The position numbers and the translations under genes were made by a program. Shown in pieces: positions 7,952 to 16,473 of a stretch of 64,000 bases of DNA. The notes beneath the pieces were generated by a model. That model did not search any database. It was not told the origin of the DNA and saw only the letters and a list, made by a program, of their open reading frames with translations. Numbering within the stretch: the first letter of the stretch is position 1; each line of letters opens with the position of its first letter. Source of the stretch: J027 sp965215855 (GTDB lineage: Bacteria; Chloroflexota; Anaerolineae; Aggregatilineales; J027); the NCBI GenBank assembly GCA_965215855.1, contig CBDCER010000003.1:1240001-1304000 (forward strand), in the 5' to 3' direction.

Positions 7952-9133
7952 TTAGTTCAAATTCTCGAATATTCCAGCAGCACCTTGGCCGCCGCCAATG
8001 CACATGGTCACCATGCCATATTTGCTGTTTTGCATCTTCATTTCATGAAGGAGCTGCACAGTTAATTTGGCTCCGGTGCAACCCAGCGGGTGCCCAAGAG
8101 CAATCGCGCCGCCATTGACGTTAACCTTATCGGGATCAAATCCTAATTCGCGAATGACAGCTAGGGATTGAGAGGCAAAGGCTTCGTTCAGCTCAATCAC
8201 ATCAATATCATCCAGTGCCAGGCCAGTACGTTCCAAAACACGTGGTACGGCACGGATTGGCCCGATCCCCATGATTTCCGGACGCACCCCAGCTACATTG
8301 AAACTAATGAAACGGGCCAGTGGCGTCAGCCCCAGTTTGGCCGCGGTGTCAGCTTCCACGACAATAACGCCTGCTGCTCCATCGCTGAGAGGAGAAGCAT
8401 TACCGGCGGTGACTGTGCCTTTATTTTTGAAAACAGGCCGGAGCTTCGCCAACGCCTCAATTGACGTGTCTGGACGCAGATGTTCGTCTTGATCCAAAAC
8501 CACTGTGCGCTCCACACGTTCGCCATCGACAAATTCCACTTCCGTAAATTCAAAGGGGACAATCTGCTCTTTAAATTTGCCCGCTGCTTGGGCTTCAGCC
8601 GCTTTGCGATGGCTATTGTAGGCGAATTCGTCCTGAGCTTGGCGCGTCACTTCAAATTCTTCGGCGACTCGCTCTGCGGTCAGCCCCATTCCCATATACA
8701 CTTCTGGCATTTCATCGACCAGGGTTGGGTTCGGGCTGATACGAAAACCGGTCATCGGTACGAGGCTCATTGTCTCTGCACCACCCGCAATAATGACGTC
8801 GGCCCCATTTGCGATAATGCGTTCAGCCGCCATTGCAATGGTCTGCAGACCGCTGGAACAAAAGCGATTGACAGTTTGGGCAGGAACTTCAACTGGCAAC
8901 CCAGCCAATACACTGACTGGACGGGCGAAATTCAACCCTTGTGAACCTTCAGGCATTGCACAACCGACAATGACATCGTCGATCACTAGCGGGTCCAGTT
9001 TGCCATCGGTTTGTGCTATTAAATCTCGGATAACGGTCGCCATCATATCATCAGAACGCACGTTGCGGGTCGTGCCACGTTTCGACTTGCCCACCGCTGT
9101 TCGGGCGGCAGCAACAATAACAGCTTCTCGCAT
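7952..9133 (-). CDS. Thiolase, acetyl-CoA acetyltransferase type
   Basis: A 393-residue protein, the normal length for a thiolase. The acyl-accepting Cys92 lies in NRFCSSGLQT. The catalytic His348 lies in GGAIALGHPLGCTG, and the second Cys378 in CIGGGQGAAG, so both catalytic signatures are complete. The enzyme condenses two acetyl-CoA to acetoacetyl-CoA or cleaves 3-ketoacyl-CoA in beta-oxidation; sequence alone does not separate the biosynthetic from the degradative role. The ATG at 9133 has GGAGAA about 8 nt upstream. It is transcribed alone, downstream of the pnp terminator, with no fatty-acid genes next to it. Confidence 0.92.
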   Translation of the reverse strand: MREAVIVAAARTAVGKSKRGTTRNVRSDDMMATVIRDLIAQTDGKLDPLVIDDVIVGCAMPEGSQGLNFARPVSVLAGLPVEVPAQTVNRFCSSGLQTIAMAAERIIANGADVIIAGGAETMSLVPMTGFRISPNPTLVDEMPEVYMGMGLTAERVAEEFEVTRQAQDEFAYNSHRKAAEAQAAGKFKEQIVPFEFTEVEFVDGERVERTVVLDQDEHLRPDTSIEALAKLRPVFKNKGTVTAGNASPLSDGAAGVIVVEADTAAKLGLTPLARFISFNVAGVRPEIMGIGPIRAVPRVLERTGLALDDIDVIELNEAFASQSLAVIRELGFDPDKVNVNGGAIALGHPLGCTGAKLTVQLLHEMKMQNSKYGMVTMCIGGGQGAAGIFENLN

Positions 9134-9216
9134 GAGTTTTCTCCATCCACAATCTTGTTTATGCCGTAAATTATAGTGTAAATCAAATCGTCATTCAATT
9201 ATTCTACCCATGAAAC

Positions 9217-9240
9217 GAAAAGAGGCCCAATTGACCTCTT
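9217..9240 (-). terminator. Terminator of pnp
   Basis: On the minus strand AAGAGG pairs with CCTCTT across a 9-nt loop and is followed by TTTT. It lies 38 bp beyond the pnp stop codon. Confidence 0.6.
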
Positions 9241-9277
9241 GACATGAATTTATACGAATTTGGGTGATAATAAGTAG

Positions 9278-11554
9278 CTAGCGACGATTGCCACCGCCAC
9301 GTCGATCACCACCCCGGCCTCCACCGCGACCACCGCGACCACCGCGACCACCCCGGCCTCCACCGCGACCACCCCGGTTGCCACCACCAGAAATTGCACG
9401 GTCCTTCTGGCGAGCTTCTTCCAATGTCCAGCCTTCCAAGACAGCCTGACGGCTCAGGCGAATTTTGTTGGACATGGAATCAATGTCTGTAATCATGACC
9501 ATGATTTCTTCACCCATCTTGAAATCATCACGAATGTTCTCGATGCGCTCATCTGAAAGCTGGCTGATGTGTACCATGCCATCTTTGCCAGGCAAGAATT
9601 CGACATAGACACCATAGTCTTCAATGCGGGTGATGCGTCCAGTGTAGATACCACCGGTTTCTGGTTCCTCTGTCAGGCCCAGAATGATGTCGCGGGCGCG
9701 GTCTGCACCCAGTGCATCAATGCTGGCGATGAAGACAGTTCCGTCTTCGGCAATATCAATTTTGGTATTGGTGTCATCTTGAATACCCCGAATAGTCTTG
9801 CCACCTGGGCCAATGACCGCCCCAATGAGTTCGGGGTTGATCTTGACGGTCTCGATGCGGGGCGCATAGGGACTGAGTTCGGGGCGTGGCTCGGCGATAA
9901 CGGCGCTCATGACATCCAGGATTTGCATACGCGCACCGTGGGCCTGTTTTAAAGCCTGGGTTAGTACATCGTAGGGAATGCCGCTGATCTTGATGTCCAT
10001 TTGGAGGGCAGTGATACCCTGGCGTGTTCCGGCGACTTTGAAATCCATATCGCCCAGATGATCTTCCATGCCCTGAATATCAGTCAACACGAAGTATTGA
10101 TCATTTTCTTTGATAAGACCCATTGCAATACCGGCTACTGGCGCGGTAATTGGCACACCCGTATCCATCAATGCCAGGGTTCCAGCACACACCGAGGCCA
10201 TGCTGGTGCTACCATTGGATGCCATGACTTCACCGACCAGCCGAATGGTATAAGGAAATTCATCTTCGGGTGGGAGAACCGAACGCAAGGCGTTTTCCGC
10301 CAGCACACCATGACCAATTTCACGGCGCTTGGGGCCACGCAACGGCCAGGTTTCACCCGTGCTGTAGGGCGGGAAATTATAGTGGTGCATAAAGCGTTTG
10401 TTTTCTTCGGGATGCAACCCATCTAGCAATTGCGAGTCGCGAGTTGTGCCTAATGTACAAATACTCAACACTTGTGTCTGACCACGCTTGAACAGCCCCG
10501 ACCCATGTACACGTGGCAGCAATTGTACTTCGGAAGCCAGTGAGCGAAGATCGGCCAGACCGCGACCATCCGGGCGGATTTGTTGATCGGCAATGCGGCG
10601 GCGAACTTCCAGCTTCAATGCGTCAGAAATCGCGGCACGGATCTCTGAGATGTGTTCGGATAGTTCGTCGGTTTCTTCATCTTCCTCTTCAATATAAACC
10701 GCCACGATGCGTTCGCGCAGATCTTCCATCGCCACGTTGCGATCATCTCGGTCGGTGCGAGTTGCCACGATTTCTGCCACATCTTTGCTGACCTCGGCCA
10801 AAATCTTCTGTCGCAAGGGGGTGTCAGTATCTTCGCTGGTATGCTCGGTTTTGGCCTTGCCCAACTCTTCGCGCATCCGGTTTTGGACAGCGATCACATC
10901 TTGCATACTCTCGTGGGCCAGCTTCAATGCCTCAAGCATGATAGATTCTTCGACTTCCTTCGCGGCGCATTCCACCATCGAAATCGCATCAGCAGTTCCA
11001 GCAACACGCAAATCAAGCAGGCTGTTTTCCATTTCGGGGATGGTGGGATTCACTACCAACTCACCGTTAATCAGGCCAACGCGAGCGGCTCCCACTGGCC
11101 CAGCCCAGGGGATGTTGCTAATGGTCAATGCTGTGCTGGCTGCAATGATACTGAGCATATCAACATCATTTTCCTGGTCATGACCCAATGACACCAGGAT
11201 AACCTGCACATCGTTTCGCAAGTCTTTGGGAAACAGGGGGCGCAGTGGACGATCTGTCACACGGGAGACCAGGATGCTGCGTTCACTGGGACGGCCTTCG
11301 CGGCGTAAGAATGAGCCAGGGATGCGCCCTACAGCATACAGTCGCTCTTCGTAATCAACGCTGAGGGGTAAAAAATCGATTTTATCACGCGGGTGGGCGC
11401 TCATCGTAGCCGAGCAGAACAGAATAGTTTCACCCATTTGGGCTACAACTGCCCCACCAGCCATTTCGGCCAATTTGCCTGTTTTAAGGACGATTTCTTT
11501 GTCGCCGACCATGGCGCGATAGACACGGTCTTCAGGCATTCCATTAAATGACAT
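9278..11554 (-). CDS. pnp: Polynucleotide phosphorylase with RGG-rich C-terminal tail
   Basis: PNPase degrades RNA 3' to 5' by phosphorolysis and is a trimer in the RNA degradosome. The domains are in the usual order: first RNase PH core (about 15-230), helical linker (240-320), second RNase PH core (about 325-560), KH (about 567-628, GPGG loop at 582-585) and S1 (about 634-704). The active-site acidic residues are kept in MEDHLGDMDFKV (Asp502, Asp504). Residues 722-758 are almost only Gly, Arg and Asn with repeated RGG/GGR units, an addition absent from E. coli PNPase. The ATG at 11554 has GAGGAGGA 6 nt upstream. Expression is probably influenced by the folded leader described at 11582-11774. 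Confidence 0.97.
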   Translation of the reverse strand: MSFNGMPEDRVYRAMVGDKEIVLKTGKLAEMAGGAVVAQMGETILFCSATMSAHPRDKIDFLPLSVDYEERLYAVGRIPGSFLRREGRPSERSILVSRVTDRPLRPLFPKDLRNDVQVILVSLGHDQENDVDMLSIIAASTALTISNIPWAGPVGAARVGLINGELVVNPTIPEMENSLLDLRVAGTADAISMVECAAKEVEESIMLEALKLAHESMQDVIAVQNRMREELGKAKTEHTSEDTDTPLRQKILAEVSKDVAEIVATRTDRDDRNVAMEDLRERIVAVYIEEEDEETDELSEHISEIRAAISDALKLEVRRRIADQQIRPDGRGLADLRSLASEVQLLPRVHGSGLFKRGQTQVLSICTLGTTRDSQLLDGLHPEENKRFMHHYNFPPYSTGETWPLRGPKRREIGHGVLAENALRSVLPPEDEFPYTIRLVGEVMASNGSTSMASVCAGTLALMDTGVPITAPVAGIAMGLIKENDQYFVLTDIQGMEDHLGDMDFKVAGTRQGITALQMDIKISGIPYDVLTQALKQAHGARMQILDVMSAVIAEPRPELSPYAPRIETVKINPELIGAVIGPGGKTIRGIQDDTNTKIDIAEDGTVFIASIDALGADRARDIILGLTEEPETGGIYTGRITRIEDYGVYVEFLPGKDGMVHISQLSDERIENIRDDFKMGEEIMVMITDIDSMSNKIRLSRQAVLEGWTLEEARQKDRAISGGGNRGGRGGGRGGRGGRGGRGGGRGGDRRGGGNRR

Positions 11555-11563
11555 TGTTCCTCC

Positions 11564-11575
11564 TCACAATTGTGA
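11564..11575. promoter_or_regulatory. Perfect 12-bp palindrome touching the pnp ribosome binding site
   Basis: TCACAATTGTGA is a perfect inverted repeat whose last bases overlap the GAGGAGGA ribosome binding site of pnp. It could be a protein operator or a small stem that hides the ribosome site. Size alone does not prove function. Confidence 0.35.
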
Positions 11576-11581
11576 TGTAGC

Positions 11582-11632
11582 AAAAACGCCTGATGCTGAG
11601 AACGTCAATGTGCGTTCAGTCCGGATCAGGCG
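11582..11632 (-). terminator. Terminator-like hairpin in the pnp leader
   Basis: On the minus strand CGCCTGAT (11632-11625) pairs perfectly with ATCAGGCG (11594-11587), with a second paired section inside the loop, and TTTTT follows directly. The hairpin ends 28 nt before the pnp ATG, so it can stop readthrough from rpsO. Confidence 0.65.
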
Positions 11633-11774
11633 AAAGTACAGGGCTATAGAGGCCCAGTTTGCACAAAGTAGATGTTGGGCCATTGTTTTTTGCAGACAAC
11701 CTCTATAGTTCATTAGACGCATCAGGCGCACGATACCCTTGCCGAATACTCAGGTGACGAAGGGCGTGCGCCTG
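11582..11774 (-). promoter_or_regulatory. Leader of pnp with mutually exclusive stems (attenuator-like)
   Basis: In transcription order four segments can be marked. A (11774-11765) pairs with B (11732-11723) over 10 bp. B, extended to 11719, is also a perfect 10-nt complement of D (11596-11587). D alternatively pairs with C (11632-11625) to make the terminator. A separate stem CTATAGAG/CTCTATAG with a nested GGCCCA/TGGGCC lies between B and C (11644-11708). A:B plus C:D is thus the terminating fold and B:D the readthrough fold. The pairings are read directly from the sequence; that they act as a switch is inferred. PNPase expression is autoregulated through its leader in E. coli, by a different mechanism (RNase III processing). 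Confidence 0.5.
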
Positions 11775-11801
11775 TTTTTTGAAGTAACGGTAGGTTTTAA
11801 A

Positions 11802-12071
11802 CTATCGACGTAGTTTCAACCGACTGATGATCGCAAAATAGGCGTCAGCATCTTTTCGTTTCAGGTACTTCAGCAATCGGCGACGTTGCCCAACCATTTG
11901 CAATAAACCACGACGGCTATGTTCATCGTGTTTATGCACCTTAAGGTGTTCAGTCAATTGCAGAATACGATTGGTCAACAGCGCAATCTGCACCTGAGCT
12001 GACCCGGTGTCACCTTCGTGAACGCCAAATTCACGGATAATGGTTTCTTTGTTTTCTTTTGTAAGTGCCAT
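11802..12071 (-). CDS. rpsO: 30S ribosomal protein S15
   Basis: S15 binds the central domain of 16S rRNA early in 30S assembly. The protein has 89 residues, the family norm, starts MALTKENKETIIREFG and carries the signature HSRRGLLQMVGQRRRLLKYL. The ATG at 12071 is chosen over an in-frame GTG at 12086 because it gives the universal S15 N-terminus; neither start has a good Shine-Dalgarno. The order rpsO-pnp is conserved in many bacteria. Confidence 0.96.
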   Translation of the reverse strand: MALTKENKETIIREFGVHEGDTGSAQVQIALLTNRILQLTEHLKVHKHDEHSRRGLLQMVGQRRRLLKYLKRKDADAYFAIISRLKLRR

Positions 12072-12221
12072 TTGCCAACTATCCACTTTATTCTAGCCAA
12101 AATGAAGCGAGAGCATTATAGCAAAGCGCCAGGGGCTTGCATAGGGTTGCATTTGCCTTCCAGCCCGAACTGAATCTACAATTGGAGAGAAGTATGTACG
12201 CTTGGCAGCGATTGGAGAAAA

Positions 12222-13397
12222 ATGATGCTCCGTTCAAATAGATTGGCATTCCTGGCATTGATCTGGTTGCTGGTGATTGTTTTGCTGACTTCCCTGGCGT
12301 GCAATCTGACTAAAGAGGATAGTAGCGATACTTCTCCTATTTCTGGCGAGGGAGCGCCGCCTACCGTATTCGTTCGCAGCGAACCGTCGGTGGGCAGTGT
12401 TAATCAACCGCTGGTTGTCGGTGTTGAAGCCGTTGATCCAACAGGCTTGGGCGTGACGCAGGTGGTCATGCTAGTGAATGATCGCCCTGGTGATCAGAAA
12501 CCATCGCCAAATCCAGAAGGTACAACACCATTTATCGTCAATTTATCTTGGACACCTGTTCGTGCAGGCACTTATACCATCCGTATCATTGCTTATCGCC
12601 GTAGCGTGGCTAGCGAACCTGCTGTATTGAATGTCACAGTGGGAACAAATCCTGTAACATTAACTCCCTCCAGTGGAAGCGGTTCAGGCTTTACACCATC
12701 GGCTCCCACCGTTGGGCCATGTCGTGTTCGGGTGGATGTAGGAACGCTGAATTTCCGTTCAGCTCCTGATGCCAGCAGCTCCGATTATATCATCGGCTCA
12801 TTTAACCTGAATGAGGAGCCGTTGTTGATTGCACGCCTGTCTGATAATAGCTGGTATCAGGTGCGAGATACAACGAGTTCACAAATTGGGTGGATCAGTG
12901 CAGCTTATGGAACAGTATTGGGGAGTTGCGGCACAATTCCAGTGGCGTTGCCACCCACAACGCCAACACCTGTTCCGACCCATACTTTGCCGCCTGCTGC
13001 CGAGCCGCCACCATCTGACTTAGTAGCGTTGCCCATTAGCGGAAGAGTCTCTCTACAATTGGATGCGTCCGGCACAGTGACTGAGAATTATAGCCTCATG
13101 ATTCAAAACTTTGGTGGGCAAGATAGCGGTGCGTTCCGAGTACAGATTGTATTGCCGGGTGGACAGGAAATTGTGCGGGATGTGCCAAACCTGACGGTCG
13201 GTGAAACATTCAGCTTGGCAGAAGGTGGCGGCCAACAGACAATCACGTTCTCCTCGCCGGGAATTCATCAAATTGCGGTCTTTGTTGACTTTGAAAATGC
13301 AGTGAATGAAAGTAACGAGGGCAACAATGTGACCTCACTGGAGATTAATGTTGAGCCTGCACCAGTGGATGAAGGCCAACAAGAAATAACGCAGTAG
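12222..13397 (+). CDS. Lipoprotein with Ig-like, SH3b and CARDB-type domains
   Basis: The N-terminus is a lipoprotein signal peptide: a hydrophobic run to about residue 24 ending in the lipobox LTSLAC, then a Ser/Asp-rich linker. An Ig-like segment (about 45-140, GTYTIRIIAYR) is followed by a bacterial SH3 domain (about 165-235, LNFRSAPDASSSDYIIGSF and WYQVRD, typical of wall-binding SH3b), a Pro/Thr-rich spacer (240-265) and a CARDB-like beta-sandwich (about 270-380, VFVDFENAVNESNEGNN). It is most likely anchored on the outer face of the cytoplasmic membrane and contacts wall material. Two ATGs overlap at the start (12222 and 12225) behind TTGGAG. No enzymatic domain is seen. Confidence 0.85.
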   Translation: MMLRSNRLAFLALIWLLVIVLLTSLACNLTKEDSSDTSPISGEGAPPTVFVRSEPSVGSVNQPLVVGVEAVDPTGLGVTQVVMLVNDRPGDQKPSPNPEGTTPFIVNLSWTPVRAGTYTIRIIAYRRSVASEPAVLNVTVGTNPVTLTPSSGSGSGFTPSAPTVGPCRVRVDVGTLNFRSAPDASSSDYIIGSFNLNEEPLLIARLSDNSWYQVRDTTSSQIGWISAAYGTVLGSCGTIPVALPPTTPTPVPTHTLPPAAEPPPSDLVALPISGRVSLQLDASGTVTENYSLMIQNFGGQDSGAFRVQIVLPGGQEIVRDVPNLTVGETFSLAEGGGQQTITFSSPGIHQIAVFVDFENAVNESNEGNNVTSLEINVEPAPVDEGQQEITQ

Positions 13398-13409
13398 CTA
13401 GAAATTATC

Positions 13410-13454
13410 AGGGGGCCAGATGCGATTTGGCCCCCTAATGGACTCATTAGGGGG
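13410..13454. terminator. Two alternative hairpins sharing one arm, 3' of the lipoprotein gene
   Basis: AGGGGGCCA (13410-13418) pairs with TGGCCCCCT (13428-13436). The same C-rich arm extended (CCCCCTAATG, 13431-13440) also pairs with CATTAGGGGG (13445-13454), so only one stem can form at a time. There is no T-run on the plus strand. It lies 13 nt after the stop codon and is probably the transcript 3' end. Confidence 0.5.
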
Positions 13455-13640
13455 GAAAAGCACAAAGATTGGTGGGCGAATCTATTGCAATCATCGACAA
13501 TACCCACTATTATAGAGTACCAATGGTACAATGAAGTTACATTTTTGAGTTTGCAGCCTGTCAAAAACCTTTTATTTTGGGAATTTTCCAACATTTTTTA
13601 ACGCCGGGTTCTGAATCTCTATTCACATTGACAGGTGACC

Positions 13641-14489
13641 ATGCATACACAAACGATCTCTCCCCCTCATTGGAAATCTGCTGTTGATTCGATTCTATTG
13701 CCTGCCCTAAAATCTCCACGTCTGGGCCTTATCACGGATATGGATGGTACAATCAGCCATATCGCCGAAACACCTGAAGCGGCGGTCGTGACACCCCGTA
13801 ATCGCCAGTTATTGGGAACAATTGTGTTGATGTTACCTTTGGTGGCGGCTGTCTCCGGTCGTGCTGCACGAGATTTGCAGGCACGGGTGGCGATTCCAGG
13901 AATGGTTTATGTCGGTAATCATGGCCTGGAACGATGGGAAAACGGTGGACGTGTAATGAATGAGAACGTTCGTCGTTATCGTAAAGCATTGGCCGCTGCT
14001 CTCGATGAATTACGCCCCCATTTGACTATTGGCATGTGGATCGAAGATAAATATGCAACAGCCTCTATTCACTATCGCCTGACCCCCAAGCCTGAAAAAG
14101 CTGCCCAGCAACTCGAACCCCGTATTAGAGAAATTGTCGAACGATTCGGCCTGAAATCCAACCAGGGCCGCCTGTTATATGAAATTCGCCCGCCGATTGA
14201 CGCTAATAAAGGAACTGCACTGGAAGAGTTGGTGACTGAGCATCGCCTGGATACGGTGATTTATATTGGTGATGATTTGACAGATGTTGATGCAATGAGC
14301 AAAGCTCGCCAACTGCGCGAGATTGATAGAGTAAAATCTATCAATGTAGGGGTAGTTGCTCCGGGCGACCAGCCAGAAATCATTGAAGCAGTGCGAGCCA
14401 TGGCTGATGTCCACGTGAAAAGTGTCGGCGATGTAGAGGCGTTTTTGAAGTGGTTACTGGCTGAACTCAGTGAGAATAAGTGTGGCTGA
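13641..14489 (+). CDS. otsB: Trehalose-6-phosphate phosphatase
   Basis: This HAD-superfamily enzyme removes phosphate from trehalose-6-phosphate in trehalose synthesis. HAD motif I is ITDMDGTIS (nucleophile and acid Asp), motif II is AAVSGR, and the C-terminal YIGDDLTDVDAM carries the Mg-binding Asp residues. GNHGLERW and the ANKGTALEEL cap-core segment are typical of OtsB. Length (282 residues) is normal. The ATG at 13641 has AGGTGA just upstream; the GTG at 13635 would overlap that site. No otsA is in the window. The 3' end overlaps the convergent membrane-protein gene by 23 bp. Confidence 0.9.
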   Translation: MHTQTISPPHWKSAVDSILLPALKSPRLGLITDMDGTISHIAETPEAAVVTPRNRQLLGTIVLMLPLVAAVSGRAARDLQARVAIPGMVYVGNHGLERWENGGRVMNENVRRYRKALAAALDELRPHLTIGMWIEDKYATASIHYRLTPKPEKAAQQLEPRIREIVERFGLKSNQGRLLYEIRPPIDANKGTALEELVTEHRLDTVIYIGDDLTDVDAMSKARQLREIDRVKSINVGVVAPGDQPEIIEAVRAMADVHVKSVGDVEAFLKWLLAELSENKCG

Positions 14490-14793
14490 GGATTACCAAC
14501 CCAACCAGAAACACGCTGACACCAATGCGAATGGCATGCAGATCCCAATTGGGGAGGCGCTCACCGGTATAGTCCCCCAAAATTGCACCGAGGTTCATGG
14601 ATAAAAAGCCAATTCCGACAGCAACACTGCCCAAGCCAATGTCGGCTGCTACCATGCCCAGGCCGATCAGTGCATTCAGCGCCCCTAGGCCAATAAGACC
14701 TGCAATCAGAGGCACAATGGTCTGGGCACGAATGATCATCATCAGATGGTAGAGTACGAACCCAATTACGCCTATACCAGCGATAAGAAGCAT
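14467..14793 (-). CDS. Small multi-pass membrane protein, unknown
   Basis: A 108-residue protein with about four hydrophobic segments (LLIAGIGVIGFVLYHLMMII, then Gly/Ala-rich helices and a last one FLVGLVILS). I do not recognise the family. The coding region overlaps the 3' end of otsB by 23 bp on the opposite strand. The ATG at 14793 is picked; an in-frame TTG at 14805 is possible. It lies divergently and back to back with the next plus-strand gene, the two proposed starts being only 2 bp apart, so at least one start is probably further inside. Confidence 0.6.
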   Translation of the reverse strand: MLLIAGIGVIGFVLYHLMMIIRAQTIVPLIAGLIGLGALNALIGLGMVAADIGLGSVAVGIGFLSMNLGAILGDYTGERLPNWDLHAIRIGVSVFLVGLVILSHTYSH

Positions 14794-14794
14794 T

Positions 14795-15343
14795 GTGCAT
14801 TCCAATCAACAACCAAAAACGCAACGGTCAATAGTTACCTCCTTCGATCTTCTAGAGGCCGAAGAAGACCACCCAGCTCGCAACTACGTGCGTCCATTCA
14901 TCGCAGCGGGCTTGGTGCTTATCCTCGTGATCAGTGCTGGCTACGCGGCCTTGAGGCCCTGGTTGCAATCACAGGCAACCTCGCCGCCATTTGATGCGGT
15001 GATTCTAGCAGTAGCGATGGCTGAGGGTGGATGTACTGCTGCCGCATTCTCTTCATCAGGGGCACTTGCACCCAGCCAGCAGTTTTGTGTCTGCGGGCAA
15101 TTCTTTGCCGAAGATTCCGATTTCCAGTATGTGTTGCGCTTGCGAACTGATTCGCGCCAGGTGATCCATATAACAACGACCGATGGAGCCAGCGGCCTTT
15201 TTTGCCATCTGGTTCGCCTGTCATCGGAACTGGAGCTAGGTCGCTATGAAATCGAGATCAGTCACCCGCAGGACAGCCGTGCCCTTACCCAATATTGGTT
15301 CAGTGTGATTCAGCCTCAATCATCGCGTTCACCATCCCTCTGA
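14795..15343 (+). CDS. Single-pass membrane protein, unknown
   Basis: A 182-codon frame from a GTG. A short cytoplasmic part is followed by one membrane helix (about residues 36-53, FIAAGLVLILVISAGYAAL) and an exported domain of about 125 residues with cysteines in FCVCGQFF and FCHLV. The exported part reads like a small beta-sandwich, but I cannot assign a family. The GTG start has only a weak AAGAAG upstream and touches the divergent gene, so the true start may lie between 14795 and 14890. The 3' end overlaps hrcA by 28 bp convergently. Confidence 0.55.
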   Translation: MHSNQQPKTQRSIVTSFDLLEAEEDHPARNYVRPFIAAGLVLILVISAGYAALRPWLQSQATSPPFDAVILAVAMAEGGCTAAAFSSSGALAPSQQFCVCGQFFAEDSDFQYVLRLRTDSRQVIHITTTDGASGLFCHLVRLSSELELGRYEIEISHPQDSRALTQYWFSVIQPQSSRSPSL

Positions 15344-16392
15344 ACATCATCTGTGCGATGGGCATCGCGTAGGAAGGCGCTGACTCGCCCCGCCACATAT
15401 CCTACCGTCGAGATTGCTTTGCCGTAACGCATCCAGGGTGGCCCCACGACACCGATCGCTCCCATGATAGCACCCGTTCCATATCGGCTGAGAACCATAC
15501 TGAGATGGCTCAGTTCTTCCCAACGTCCCTCGCCTGCGACAATAACTCGGACGGTTCCTGTTTCCTGGTCATCCATTTCGTGTAATATCTCGCCTAATTC
15601 GGTTTGTCCTTCAAAGACCTGCAATGCCTGTTTTGTGGCCTGGTCTTGTAGTTTGGGCAGGATTTCGCTGAAACCAGCTTGATAGATAATCCGACTTCCT
15701 AATGCCTCTATTTCACTGAGTGCATCTGCGGTCAGTTCACCGATTTCATGAGCCAGCGTGGATAGATTTCGAGACAGTTCGCGGATGCGAGTTGGCGTTT
15801 GGTCAACTGCAACACGGTTCAAAGCTTCCGATGCTTGTGAAAGGAGTTCTTGTGAAATCACTTCGGACATCACTAGCATCTGTTGATGAACATAGCCGCT
15901 GCTGAGAACCAACACCATCAGCACCATGCGCCCCTGTACACTGATGAGTTGAACATGTTTGAATCTAGTCTCGTTCCGCACACGTGGCTCGGTTAAGAGT
16001 GCAGCTGATTGCGTTTCCTGGGCCAGCAGAATGGTGGCAGTTTGTAGCCAAGCGTCCATTTCGGGCGGGGCAGCCTGAAATTGAGCATCAATCATTTCAA
16101 CCGACGGGCGGGGTAGATCATCGGCAGTTTCCAGCAGGTGTTTGACGAAATAACGATACCCCTTTTCCGTCGGGATACGCCCGGATGACGTATGTGGCGC
16201 ACGGATGTACCCTTTTTCTTCCAACGTTGCCATCTCATTGCGGATGGTGGCGCTGCTGAGTTGTAGGCCAGATGAAGTCCCTAAATGTCGTGAACTGATG
16301 GGTTCCGGACGTAGGGTATATTCATGAACCAAGATCGACAACAGGGCACGTTGCCGGGCTGTAAGGTTTTCGCGAGATGCCTCATCTGTCAT
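15316..16392 (-). CDS. hrcA: Heat-inducible transcription repressor HrcA
   Basis: HrcA represses heat-shock operons by binding the CIRCE operator and is kept active by GroEL. The N-terminal winged helix (about residues 8-80) has the family signature: TARQRALLSILVHEY, then SSATIRNEMATLEEKGYI and PHTSSGRIPTEKGYRYFV. A GAF-like dimerisation region follows to the end. Length (358) is typical. No CIRCE element (TTAGCACTC-N9-GAGTGCTAA) is visible in the 80 bp upstream, and no grpE, dnaK or dnaJ gene is adjacent, so it is not organised as the classical hrcA-grpE-dnaK operon in this window. Confidence 0.95.
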   Translation of the reverse strand: MTDEASRENLTARQRALLSILVHEYTLRPEPISSRHLGTSSGLQLSSATIRNEMATLEEKGYIRAPHTSSGRIPTEKGYRYFVKHLLETADDLPRPSVEMIDAQFQAAPPEMDAWLQTATILLAQETQSAALLTEPRVRNETRFKHVQLISVQGRMVLMVLVLSSGYVHQQMLVMSEVISQELLSQASEALNRVAVDQTPTRIRELSRNLSTLAHEIGELTADALSEIEALGSRIIYQAGFSEILPKLQDQATKQALQVFEGQTELGEILHEMDDQETGTVRVIVAGEGRWEELSHLSMVLSRYGTGAIMGAIGVVGPPWMRYGKAISTVGYVAGRVSAFLRDAHRTDDVQRDGERDD

Positions 16393-16473
16393 TGTGAACC
16401 TTCCTGCTATTGACAGGCAACCACTTCAATTTTAGCATACACACAGTTGAAATTGATCCAAATGGAGATGACT

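Noticed and set aside
7707..8003. 98-codon minus-strand frame with a hydrophobic stretch downstream of the thiolase gene
   Set aside because: Its only ATG lies inside the thiolase coding region, no ribosome site is seen for a later start, and it shows no recognisable motif. A small membrane protein cannot be excluded.
11723..11780. Plus-strand terminator (10-bp stem followed by TTTTTT)
   Set aside because: No plus-strand gene or clear promoter precedes it. The stem is better explained as the A:B stem of the pnp leader read on the other strand.
16393..16473. Expected CIRCE element between hrcA and the thioredoxin gene
   Set aside because: No TTAGCACTC-N9-GAGTGCTAA or close variant is present.
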